A stretch of DNA of 64,000 bases from Solea solea (Eukaryota; Chordata; Actinopteri; Pleuronectiformes; Soleidae): positions 12,051,433-12,115,432 of the forward strand of contig NC_081140.1 in assembly GCF_958295425.1 (NCBI RefSeq), read 5' to 3'. Of this stretch, positions 22,201 through 32,530 are shown piece by piece. A program made the position numbers and the translations under genes. Position 1 is the stretch's first letter; each line of letters opens with the position of its first letter. Under the pieces are notes generated by a model. It worked only from the letters and a program-made list of their open reading frames with translations. It had not been told where the DNA came from and made no database searches.

Positions 22201-23624
22201 TGGAGGGTGTGGAGCCCCGGGTCAGTGTTTTCCATGATCGTGTGGAGTTTGTTGGATCCTCAAAGACCAACAACATCTCCATACTGCTGTGGAACATCAC
22301 CTTTGACGATCAGGGAGAGTACATCTGTTTTGCCAAAAACCCAAAAGAGAAAAACCGCAACCACAGTGCCATCTTCACTCTTAGAGTGGTGGACCAAAGT
22401 ATGTGTCACATGCACACACCTGCCCATACATGGTACACAGAAAAAAAAACAAAAAAAAAAACTTTATCTCAATGAACCATACTATGCGAGTGTATATTCT
22501 TTCCTCTGTTTGTGTTTTGTCTCCCTCTTGTCAACTATTTCTCCCTGACAAAATCTTTCCCTGTCTTCATCTTTTCAGTGAGGGAGATTGACAACACTCT
22601 GACAGTCCTCATAGTCTCAGTGCTGGGTGGAGTCATTGGCTTAACGATCATTATCATGGTGATAAAGGCCTTGGTTGTTCGCTTCCTGCTGAAGGATGAT
22701 GAGAAGAAGTAAGTAAATCGATCTGACTGTTGTAATCCATTCAGGCTTATTTAAGAAAAAAAAAAGCAATATATTTAGCGAATGTGTGCCTAACTAAAAG
22801 CATTGGGTTACACTTAGTAAATTAAAGTCTGTGTAAAGTGATGAAAAGTACCTTTTCTATTTGGGTTTACAATTAAGTTTCAAATCATGTAAACTACAGA
22901 AAAGTTCTGTCAAATTCAGCAACATTCTCTACGTTCTCTACTTTATTGAGGACCAAAGCAGGTGAGCTCCACTGTTTCTCGGTTTTTGTACAGAATATCA
23001 ATGTAAATGCTCTGGTATCAAACCTCCTGTTTCACAAACATGTAGAGATGTGATGTTCACCTGCTTTTGTTCCCACTACGGAGTGAATTTGAGTGGATGT
23101 ATGCTATAGGAGCTCTGTCACACACACACACACATACTGTACATGCTATAGTTGGAACCAAAGCAGACATTTTTGATCTTATTTGTACTTCACTTTCTTG
23201 TCTGTCTGTTACTCATGAGTGAGTGGTTCAAGCATGCTGAGGATTTTTATATCTAAAAAATCCCAAACAGACTACTGGAGAGACACAGTTTTTTTCTTTA
23301 CTCCATAGTTGCAATTTTTGTTTTACGCTCTAACATTTGTAACATATATAATCTTTGCATTTGCTTTTGCACCGTTCTTTATGAAAGTAATGCTGTCTTG
23401 TGGAGAGCCATTAACTCATTTGTAATATACAAAGGGATAATTAAAAGTAAAAGAAAAATGATCGCTGTTTGCACGTAGTATTCATCTTATTAATGTACTT
23501 AGTCTTAATGTTTGGTTTCTCTGTGCTCTACAGTAAAGAGTGTTTGGTGAGCTCAGGGAATGACAACACAGAAAATGGACTTTCAGGAGCCAAAGCAGAA
23601 AACAAAGGGACACCAAAGGCCTGA
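16156..23624 (+). CDS. scn4b: Sodium channel subunit beta-4 (complete, five exons)
   Basis: Exons 16156-16249, 20970-21133, 22179-22398, 22579-22708 and 23534-23624 join in frame into 232 codons; human SCN4B has 228. Order: a signal peptide with hydrophobic core LAVILLL (residues about 24-31); a V-type Ig domain with disulfide cysteines 61 and 136; a free cysteine 66 in PCTYSSC, which in mammals bonds the sodium channel alpha subunit; a transmembrane helix (about 166-188); and a tail containing KECLVSS, GNDNTENGL and AKAE, nearly identical to human. NGS, NIS, NIT and NHS are glycosylation sequons. In mammals beta-4 modulates gating and its proximal tail produces resurgent current. Here that segment (189-202) is much less basic. 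The gene follows scn2b in tandem, as in mammals. Confidence 0.95.
17400..17525. repeat. Degenerate dispersed fish repeat in scn4b intron 1
   Basis: Phrases such as 'gtcctcacggggaccaca' and the preceding 'gtgtgtgtgtttg' resemble a common fish repeat that carries 'ggggacc' boxes, seen in clearer form at 33816-34015. This copy is weak. Confidence 0.35.
18219..18300 (+). mobile_element. Degenerate tRNA-derived SINE head in scn4b intron 1
   Basis: 'gggcagcagtggctcagtagg' followed by 'agaacaggttatattccaat' and 'aggatgaggattgatctc' matches the tRNA-like head of a common teleost SINE. A box (tggctcagtagg) and a decayed B box (gattgatctc) are visible. A fading tail may reach about 18480. Confidence 0.65.
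20970..21133 (+). CDS. scn4b: scn4b exon 2: N-terminal half of the Ig domain
   Basis: The acceptor is 'gtggtgcag' and the donor AAG|GTACAA; phase 1 to phase 0. It encodes GVWSVGGLEVSTGKVSF, an NGS glycosylation site, then LLPCTYSSC with the first Ig cysteine (21056) and the free cysteine (21071), and DLHFNWHFN. Human beta-4 has LLPCTFSSC and DLHFRW at the same places. Confidence 0.94.
21218..21640 (+). mobile_element. Degraded transposon-derived repeat in scn4b intron 2
   Basis: It begins 'acagtactgagcaaatgtcttgagcc', which resembles the terminal phrase 'acagtactgtgcaaaagtctt' of a Tc1/mariner-derived fish repeat. The interior keeps 'aagtatttagtgtgacct' and further fragments of the same consensus, as I remember it. 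No transposase frame survives. Confidence 0.45.
22145..22176. repeat. GT-rich tract serving as part of an exon 3 acceptor
   Basis: A (GT)n tract lies directly before the AG at 22177-22178, replacing the usual polypyrimidine tract of scn4b exon 3. The acceptor is thus 'gtatgtgtgtag'. This is unusual, but the exon that follows is certain. Confidence 0.85.
22179..22398 (+). CDS. scn4b: scn4b exon 3: C-terminal half of the Ig domain
   Basis: It encodes LCEGDIPMEGVEPRVSV, DRVEFVGSSKTNNISILLWNIT, DDQGEYIC with the second Ig cysteine (22326), and KNPKEKNRNHSAIFTLRVVDQ. Human beta-4 has NNISIVL, DTGKYTCHVKNPKENN and HHATIFLQVVDR. The donor is 'gtatgt', with a phase-1 exit. Confidence 0.95.
22579..22708 (+). 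CDS. scn4b: scn4b exon 4: transmembrane helix and proximal tail
   Basis: The acceptor is 'catcttttcag' and the donor 'gtaagt'. It encodes MREIDNTLTVLIVSVLGGVIG and a hydrophobic run, then the proximal tail KALVVRFLLKDDEK. Human beta-4 has EEVDNTVTLIILAVVGGVIGL before its tail. The tail segment aligns without gaps with the mammalian blocking peptide but has lost most of its charge (see findings). Confidence 0.95.
23534..23624 (+). CDS. scn4b: scn4b exon 5: distal cytoplasmic tail
   Basis: The acceptor is 'gtgctctacag'. After completing a split Asn codon it encodes KECLVSSGNDNTENGLSGAK and a short end with TPKA, stop TGA 23622-23624. The match to human KECLVSSSGNDNTENGLPGSK is the strongest single piece of evidence that this is beta-4 rather than beta-2. 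Confidence 0.96.
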
Positions 23625-23997
23625 GCAAAATGTTAAGTATGTCTGTATATATGTTAGACGAACTTAAATGCTCAGAGGAGATGCTGTTATCAGTGGACTG
23701 TTTTATCTTACTAGTGGCTAAATAATACAACACGTTAATGTCTCTTTAAATTCATGCTTGTTATTTGGAGAAGTTTGCACAGGCCTGGATTACTTCCTCA
23801 CCTACACGACAGCCCATTTGCTCCACAGCGTCTGTTGCAAATTCTTCTCTAGATTTTACTGAGTCTTCCACTTATTCTACAGACTGACATAAAACCTCAC
23901 TCAGCACCAATTCATGTTCACAAATAAGCCCAAACCTGAGGTGTATTCATACATTTAAGCCAACATCATTTGGTCATGATCAGATAAAATGAATTCC

Positions 23998-24003
23998 AAT
24001 AAA
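23998..24003 (+). terminator. Candidate scn4b polyadenylation signal
   Basis: AATAAA lies 374 bp after the stop codon. It is the first canonical hexamer I found after the stop; the mature 3' end was not verified. Confidence 0.4.
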
Positions 24004-26656
24004 AAACTAAATTATTTACTGTACATATACAACTATTAATACATTTTTAAAAAGCTATATTAAGCCATATTAAGTTAAGGATATACTGTATATTGTTTTT
24101 TCTTGAGCTATTTAAAAATATTTTCCCATAGTTCTCCATGGTTTTCCATACTTTTTTGTCCTGATCTACCTACTGAGTGGATATGATCAAATCTGCACTT
24201 GAATTGTACTGCTGTTTACTGCTGGACCAAGGTTTAATACTAAAACGGCACATTTGACTTCAACTACTATTCCTTTTCAAAGGTTTCAAAGTTTGAAACT
24301 TAATTCATAAACTCCATCTGAGGCTGACAACTGGGCTTTCGTAGGTGAATAATGGATCCAGGTCTGCACAGGTTTTATTGTATTGCTTTAGATGAACCAA
24401 CACAGGTGCCTGTTCTGCTTCAACTCCCTCTGCTGGTGAGAGGATAAAAACACAGAAAATGTATATAAAAAAAAAAAAACTCATCAAAGACAATCCTAGT
24501 CTACCCAGCTCCCAATAGAAAGGAATGAACTAAATCATGCTGCTTCTAATAACCAATGCATTTTTAGCATGTGCGCATTTTATATCACAGCATAAAAAGT
24601 ATATATTGTCTTCTACCACAGTACAGAAACATTCACTTGTCTCTGTATGTTCCCAGTCAACCCTTCACATCCAACTCAACTGAATGAAAACCCTGTAAAA
24701 CACAGATAAGCGCCTCCAAACACTGCTACAAATGTTCTTACCAAGGTCAGGTATATAAAATGTCCCTCTTTCGCACTTGTAAAGAAGTTACAAAGCAGTT
24801 TGTCTAAATTTTAATGTTACAACGCAACCCATGGAGTGAAACACTGGAAGTGGGAAGAGCAGGTCCACGAACACAGCCTCGGTAATACTCGCACCACGTT
24901 GCACCATGTTGGGACAGATCACTACAAAAGAATGTAATGACTCTGTCAGGGAATGCATCTTATATTTTGTCCAAATAAAAAAGTATATATATATATATTT
25001 TATTTTATTTCATTACAAAATAATATCAAATGTGTTAATGTTATTATAAGATGACTGAATGAATAGTCCAGTAGGCCAGATCTGCGCTACTCTACATCTC
25101 TACACTCAATTCAATTCAATTGAACATATGACACATGCATATACACACATAAATTTAAACTCTGGAACATGCTGAAATTATACCACTCGCATAACTGAAG
25201 AAGAAGTGACCCCATTTTGTTTAAGAAACTAAAAAAATAGAGTCAACAAAGTCTTTATAATATCATTTCTAATCCTAAGTGAAGTCAACATGGACAAATA
25301 ATAATTTGCCAATTGGTAACTAGAACCTCTTCATGACTCTCGGTGCGAGAGGTCACTTCTGTGGAGCTGGCGGGCGTAACCTGTTACACCCACGTGCACA
25401 GCCTGCATAGCCATGACAGCTGAATGCTACACACAGACTTATGCTGACATACTTTGAGCCACTTTGATACCAGAGTGTAGTCCACTGGCCTTGCATTACA
25501 AACAATACAGCACTTTACCACTGTTCAGAGTGGCTACACAAAACGGGGAAATAAGAGTATGAGGAAAATCTCCACAGTCCACCTGGTTATTCCTCTTAGC
25601 TGAAACCAACATTTTGTTTGTCATGTTTAACTGACGACAACATTGTGTCACAATGGTTATGGCATTGACTGACGGCGCGTTGTCTTATTGGAAACAGAGC
25701 TCTATGGCAAGATTGTATCTTATTTTTCTACTTGCTCACTTATGTTTGCTTGCTGCTCTCTAATACTGGAGTGCATTTCCCTTCTTGCTTTCAATGGAAG
25801 CAATAAGACAGACATCAGATTATGCAATAAACTGTTTTCAAGGCACTTTATAGTAGATGTGTCTGGACATGTGATAGCAACTCCTGTCTGTCCAAGGTAC
25901 TGTTCATGTGTCGCTACACCGTATCTAATGTATCTCAGCTGGACTAATGCATTGACATTAGGTTCATGTATCTACATTAGAAGCATTTAACTGCATTGGA
26001 TCAATGATTATTAGATCCCTTTTACACATAGTTTAAAAATCCCTGCATAGATGGAGTGTATAAGAAGAAGTGCTAGAACTCAAAGTGACATTATAAAAAC
26101 CTCTGACATCTCCTTTTTCTTCATTTAGGAAAGCTATATACATTTCTAAATGCATCATACTGTAAACAGAGATGCAAAATCTAGTGGAACAAAAGCCACA
26201 AAAAATGACAACTGATGACCGTTTGTCACCTACAAAATGCCATGCAAAAATACTCTGTCATTGGTGTTTATTCATTTAACAGCAACCAGTGATGCAGCTT
26301 TTGGGAACATTATCAGATTCCCAAAAGGTGGGGTTTGCCATTGCTGGAAAGATTCTTGGATTCACTATAATACAGGCTCGACAGGCTAATGTGTCTCTAA
26401 CTTCCTCCTGATTTGGTTTACAACATATTTGGAATTAGGACAAACATTTGCGATATATGTATCGTCTGCAATTTAAGTGTTCACCATTTCTCCACTGGGA
26501 ATTTATTGCTGGGTGTAAATGGGATCAGGTCTGATCTATGTGGAACTGAAGTAGTGATTGATTTGTGACGTACTGTAAGTACTTCAGGAATCTGCACTGA
26601 CTGTACAAAGTTTCCTTGTCGTGTTGCAAAACTGAATGTTATGGTTGTAAGGATGC

Positions 26657-26657
26657 A

Positions 26658-26697
<40 letters not shown>

Positions 26698-26726
26698 CAG
26701 ACACACACACAACAGACACACACACA
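26657..26726. repeat. (CA)n microsatellite with interruptions
   Basis: About 38 bp of uninterrupted CA are followed by two shorter CA runs, each preceded by 'acaacag'. The interruption is itself duplicated, showing unit slippage. Confidence 0.95.
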
Positions 26727-27310
26727 TTTCACACGTCTCTCTGTAAAGAGAGGATAGAGTCTCCCTGAGGGAAACACCACTGTGGATTTGATCTGTCTGT
26801 TGGTGTACTGTTACTCGCTCTTCCATACCTTTAACTTATAGCATAACATTTTGGTGATTTCATGTAGGGATTGTGATGCATATTGTGTATATTTGTGGCC
26901 ACTGTTCCAATTGTGCCGCCCCCCCCCCTTTTCTTTCCTGTGATCTCTAACTTGAGTTCTATGTTCTCTAGAGTGAGGCCTGTTAATCTGCCTTTCAGTT
27001 TGTGAATACTGTCTGTTATTGCTGACTTGCTCTGTCAATATGGATTTGTATTATTATTGCAATATAGACACAGGCTTGTGTCAAACAGGAGAGGTATAAC
27101 TAGCTGTGGAAGACCAGCCTTCGTTCAATTTTCACTTGGTATTAAACCGCCAGCGATAAAGGCTTCCTCCATGAAGCGCATATCCTAAACCCTTGTATGA
27201 GTTGATGTCAGCAAGCTGCTTGCAGGGTTTGCTGCAGTACAGACTCTGCCCGGTACAGTGTAACATGATCCTCTGCAGTGGTGCAACACATTAGAGTCAA
27301 TACAACACTA

Positions 27311-27326
27311 TTGCCACCTAGTGGTA
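27311..27326 (-). promoter_or_regulatory. CTCF-like motif, minus strand
   Basis: On the minus strand it reads 'taccactaggtggcaa', which agrees with the CTCF core CCASYAGRKGGCRS at all positions but one. It sits between scn4b and mecom and points toward scn4b. Occupancy cannot be judged from sequence. Confidence 0.5.
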
Positions 27327-27786
27327 GAGGCCTAACACATCATCTAGGCTTGTCAAGCAGAAGCTGATGTGACCCACGATGCGATTATTACTTTTCATTC
27401 AGATTGTGAGGGTTGCACATTGAAAAATAGTGTCACTAATAACTAAGGCTGTAACTATATAATTTGGTTATAATTAGTCTTGAAAATATTGCTACTCGTG
27501 TTACATAGTGCTACTAGTTAGTTTGTTACTAATCATAGGTCTATACATAATGTAGTCCCTGCTTTATCTATAGGGGAGTAAGGGGTGACACATACTTTAC
27601 AAGTTTACATAAAATGCATTAGAGAAAATTTAACAATTTGGCCCCAACTGGCATCTATAGTGAGCTTTGAATAGGTGCATATATTCATTCCTAGTGTCAT
27701 ATTCTTCACTTAAATAACAAAGTGTTTGGAGTTCTGACTGACCACTACGGTTCTTTTAGAGTTGATATTGCTCTTACTGCCAGAAA

Positions 27787-28006
27787 GGCTGAAACTCATA
27801 CTGCCAGTCCAAGAGTCTCATGTCTGCTGTTTATACAACACTGTTACAATGACTCACAGCTCACTTTGTACACGACAGACGAATATTCCGTTACAGTCGT
27901 CCACTGTACCGACGACTAAAAATGTGTATGATATCAAACGATATCACTGTGTTTCTGGCGGCTGAAACTCACACTGCCATGTCAAGAGTCTGACTTCTGC
28001 CCTTTG
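27787..28006 (+). repeat. Diverged direct repeat, period about 173 bp
   Basis: 'ggctgaaactcatactgcca...agagtctcatgtctgc' at 27787 recurs as 'ggctgaaactcacactgcca...agagtctgacttctgc' at 27960, about 45 bp each with roughly 80 percent identity by eye. The bases just before each copy ('gatattgct' and 'gatatcact') also resemble each other, suggesting an old tandem duplication. Confidence 0.6.
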
Positions 28007-29050
28007 CTTCCCACATTCCACACGGATAAAACGATTAAACCACTGTTGTAATGTTTGTCTAACTCAGCAGAAAAACAAGGTACATTTTACTACAGTCCTG
28101 AGGCAAGGAGATAATTAATATGCTATGTTTCCATAGCAAACAACAGACAATAAATGATTGCCAAACTATGATGCATGTTGTGTGTCAGTATTAAATCACT
28201 TGCCCAGAAATCTGCCTTTATATAATCCTGACCCCATATACCAAGGCTCGCTATAGAGATTTCAAATACAAGCACAGGCTGACACTTACCTTTCCACATT
28301 TTTCTCATGGCAGTCCTGTATTTTGTGAAACAATTTTCACAGTATTTTATATCCAGTAGCTGCAAAAGCTGCAAAACACATTTTTATCTACACTTCATCT
28401 TAAGCTCTCTAACTCCACTGACAAAATAATAATAATAACACTTTATAGTCAATCTCAACCTTGCAGCAAATCTCCAGTCTTGCTTCTAAATTAAAACACA
28501 AACACATTAACAGACACACACACAAGAAAAAAAAAATCTGCAACCCAATTTTTCCTGGGTCAATATTTCTCTGAATGTTCAGCTGTTTGTCTGTGTTTGT
28601 GACCATGTTGCTCATGCTCCCTTCATGACTATGCACCTCAACCTTTTGACTTGTTAAAAAAAGAATACATACTGAAAATAAAAAGCTGATTGAAATCCCC
28701 AGAGTGTTGTTGAGTCTCATTGTGTCTTTCTTTTCTTTTTTTTTCCAGTCACAATGAATGAATGTTCCTTCATCTGTTACTTAGTCCATGACAGACTCAC
28801 TTTTTGTGGGTGATGTGACGTTTACAGGACTGTCTCAAGGCACCACCAGCTTTGTTGTTTTTATGTCAAATTCTGTGATCATTGACATTTGGATTGGAAC
28901 GATGTGAAGTTGGTCTCATATATTCACAAACTCGAGCAACATGTGTATGTAATGCTCATTTATTCAAGTCTTGAATGAACATGGCGTAATTGACCTTTTT
29001 CACAGCAGATATTAGTAGGATAAACACAGGTTTTACCCCTAACATTAATT

Positions 29051-29081
29051 GGTTCTCTTAAACTCCAGGTTTAAGAGAACC
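29051..29081. repeat. Perfect hairpin, 13-bp stem and 5-base loop
   Basis: 'ggttctcttaaac' (29051-29063) pairs exactly with 'gtttaagagaacc' (29069-29081) around 'tccag'. No T-run follows on either strand and no small RNA family was recognised. Confidence 0.85.
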
Positions 29082-30309
29082 AGGGTCATGCTATTGTTCG
29101 TGTAAGGTTAGGCCACACTAAATCCATTTTATAATAAAACTTCATACATGTTTACCATATTTGTAATATAGACTATTTAGATATGAAGTGATTGAGAAAT
29201 AATGATACTGTATGGTCATCATAGAATTGCTAAAACAACAAATCTAAGACTTTTGCAAAGTAGTGCACTGTCTGTATTGGGAAATAGAATATATTTCAAC
29301 AGAAAACAAGAAACTGAGACACACATAAAGATGAGAATTAGTTGATATCTCTATTGTGAAGATCAAGATAGTTCTTTCAACCTGTATCTGTATTGTCAAA
29401 TATTTTTTGGGGAAAATATTCTTCATCAAAGCCTTGATCCTATACCTCTTGGGCCTAAATGAGTGGTTTTCATGTTATTGTTGCTCAATGCAGCCACCTG
29501 ATGGAGGCTTTGTAGAAGTGCATCATGTTAGTTTCTTCAGAAGATGTCTGCAGTGAAGTCCATCTACTGTACAGAGCCATTCTACAGCATTCAACATTTT
29601 AACATGTCTTAGAAGGAAAAACCCTTGTGTTACTTTTCACACTCACAATGTCTCTGTTTAGTTCAAGTAAGTCAGGATTGTGTGTCAGCGAGACAGCATG
29701 CTTTGTGACCCAGAGGATGCTAAATGGAACTCAGCTATTATTAATTTGATTATTTACACCTGTGCTTTTCCTACTATGCCTGTCAAACTGTCGGTCATGG
29801 GAAAAGGAACAATCGATTCACGTGTTGTTTTTTCTGTCGTTGCACCTATTTTAGCCTAACTACCACAGGTATAATGACCTGATTGATAGTAATAATACCA
29901 TGAAGAGATACCATAACCAATGAGCCTTCATACTTTCAATATCATATGACATTTGAGTTGAAAAAAACAAAACAAAAAGCAAAGGACCTCTCAAGTATTG
30001 GATGAGTGTGATGATACTACAGGAATTGCGTTTGTACCTTCTTAGTTACGACCACAAACATGATGTTGATGTTTTTAAATGTTCTATGCCTTGCTGTTGA
30101 GCTTCCACCGAAAAAAAGGTGATAAACACATTCACTTAAGCAGAGAAAACATGAACATAGGCTCCATAATAGGAGAAATGGCAGTAATAACCCCACAGCA
30201 GAACATTTCAATGATTTCAAACATGACATCTCATTGTACAGATTCAGAAGTATTGAACAGTTCAAAAGGTCATAGAGAGGTAATAACACTGAGGAGGTGA
30301 TTAAGAAGT

Positions 30310-30745
30310 ACACTCATCAGCCACTTTATTAGGTACACTTGTCTAACTGCTGCTTAATACAAATATCTATTTAGCTAATCATATGGCAGCTACTGAATGT
30401 GTAAAGGTATGTAGACATAGTTAAGACGACTTGCTTAAGTAAATAATGAGCAGTTAAAATGGGGACGAAAGGTAGTTTAAGTGACTTGGCCGTAGCATAG
30501 TTGTTGGTGGCAAAAAGAGAAGATTTCCACTTAGTGACAGTTCTTTGTGCAAGCATGTCTTGAAGATGAGGATGAAGATGAGCCTGAGGATGTCAGAGGG
30601 ACATAGCCAGACTGGTTCAAGATCATAGGAAGGCAACAGTAACTCATGACAGTGACCACTCTCTTGAATGCACAACCCATTGAACTTAGAAGCAGGTGGT
30701 CTCCAGCAGCAGAAGACCACAGCAGGTGCCACTGCTGCCACTATG
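30310..30745 (+). mobile_element. Tc1-like transposon relic
   Basis: It starts with 'cactcatcagccactttattaggtacac', the terminal phrase of a very common fish Tc1/mariner-group element. Shortened matches to its transposase gene follow: 'aaaggtagtttaagtgactt', 'gtagcatagttgttggtg', 'agccagactggttcaaga', 'aaggcaacagtaactca' and 'agcagcagaagaccacagcag'. Large internal deletions and frame breaks are present, so it cannot encode an active transposase. No right terminus was seen. Confidence 0.85.
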
Positions 30746-31881
30746 TGTCCTGTGTACATAATACAAAGCACAGTGAGTGGATATTCAATAATATTCATAA
30801 AACATTATCACCCAAATTATTTAATAATGATATTCCACGGCATGAAGTACTATTTTGGGGCTTTTAAAGGGCACATTTTAAAAATACAAGTATTACGTAA
30901 TAAATAGACCGACACAAATACAAAAAAAATATATATGCTCATGTTTAATTCTAAAACTTGTGTTTTTGTGTTGCATTGTTCGCACTGTTAACGGTTTAAC
31001 TGACGCCAAAGACATTTTTAAATAGTGAGCTGTTCGCGATTCAATTACAAATTGTAGTGCGTTAACGTCCTGCTGTAACGTGATTTCCGGTTCCGGGAGC
31101 TGCCGCTATCAACGTAAAAAAACAACAAAAAAAAAAACGTTTTAGTTACGTTAGTGCTGAAGGGCTTATTGTTTGTTTGTTTTGTGGATTCAGAACAAAA
31201 GAAACAATTGTTCATTGCTTGGATTAGCAATGGTGACGTCAAAACAGACGTTAATGATTGGAAGAAGTGATGCCACCTAATCAAAGTACGACAGGTGTGT
31301 ATGTAGCCTAAACGCGGCTAACTTTAGCCAAACATTTCACCAAGTGTTGAGCAACAAAAACAGACCTCGTGTCAGCTCCAAAATGAACAATTATGTAAAC
31401 GTGTTGTCACAATAGACTCATGTTGTGTTGTGTAGGCAATTCACGTAAAACTATATCTGTTTTTTGTTTCGTTTGTAAAGTTTGTTTTACTCGCTTAACA
31501 TGTAATACATATATTTCTAACGAAAATAACAATACCAAAAAGAATGAAAAGAAAGAAGAAAAATCTTATAATATCTGTAATATAGCCCTTCTTTCACAAT
31601 ACACAACTTATATATACAGTGCTTAACACATTTAAAAGACGACCACCTAATGTAAGGTTTATGTCACAGCTGCTCTAAATTAATAGCATTGGTAATTATC
31701 AAAATAATTTTGGTACAGTATGAAAAAGCTATCTTCACTGAAATTTTATTTTAATGCTAAAATATAATTATTATTGTTATCCACAAATGTACTTGTTGTT
31801 GTTGTTTTACAAAAAAAAGTAAAGCACATAGTTATTTACTTGCATTCCTGAACAGAAAAATGACTTGTACTGGTTAATGAC

Positions 31882-31930
31882 TGACTTCTCAGAGAAGTCA
31901 AGTGAGCCGGCTCACATTTGGGTATAAAAA
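31882..31930 (+). promoter_or_regulatory. Two adjacent palindromes followed by a TATA-like box
   Basis: 'tgacttctc-a-gagaagtca' (31882-31900) and the perfect 14-bp palindrome 'gtgagccggctcac' (31902-31915) are separated by one base. Seven bases further on comes 'gtataaaaag' (31922-31931). This is the layout of a small promoter with dimer-binding sites, but no exon was recognised downstream. Confidence 0.35.
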
Positions 31931-32214
31931 GGTGTGTTCACTTTGTTATATGCCAAATAAATAACAATAACATTCTTAGTTTTACACAAGTTTTGAAAAT
32001 ATTTCAATATTTATGTTCTCTTGTGGAATAGGTGGTGGAATAGAAAATGTGTTAATCACTATATTTTTTTTTAATAAAAAATAGAAAGAAAAAACAATAC
32101 ATGGAAATATAACCAAATTAAAGTATAGTTAAGTAAATATAAATGTATGGATATATAGATATACATCTTTATGACTTCTTAAATATTGTAATTGATTGTG
32201 ATTTCTTTTTGTTC

Positions 32215-32530
32215 CTAACCTTAATTCATCCGGTAATACCAAAGACTCCCTTTCAACCACTTCCAAAACCTGATCCAGCTCTTTCCCACTGTAAAATAAA
32301 AATAATCAGCAAATTTGAGCTCCTTGAATATGTTAACCAGATTATTAATATATAAGATGAACAGTGTTGGTCCCGAAACAGACCCTTGCAGCAGCCCACA
32401 TCTGATTTTTTTTGTTTGTTTGTTTTAACTGTACAGACTGTTTACTGTCTTCTAAGTAACTTCTTACCCATTTATGAGCCACCCCTCTGATTACATATTT
32501 ATGCAGTCCTTAAAAGTATGCTGTGATAAA
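32215..32530 (-). mobile_element. Non-LTR retrotransposon (LINE) reverse-transcriptase relic
   Basis: Read on the minus strand from about 32510, the frames give IRGVAHKWVRSYLED, then GLLQGSVSGPTLFILYINNL, LKFADYF, and after a frame change KELDQVLEVVERE. These match the conserved reverse-transcriptase blocks of fish LINEs (typically IRG.A..W..SYL, G.PQGS.LGP.LF..YINDL, the FADD catalytic box, L...L..VE.EL) in the right order. The catalytic FADD is changed to FADY, and stops and frameshifts are present, so it is dead. The subfamily is not assigned. Confidence 0.88.

Noticed and set aside
26657..26726. Regular spaced repeats as a CRISPR array
   Set aside because: The repeats are a (CA)n microsatellite in a vertebrate genome; there are no unique spacers or cas genes.
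24305..28720. Open frames of 60-103 codons in the spacer after scn4b as genes
   Set aside because: Their length is within chance for AT-rich DNA and none shows a signal peptide plus domain, splice-site support or recognisable motif.
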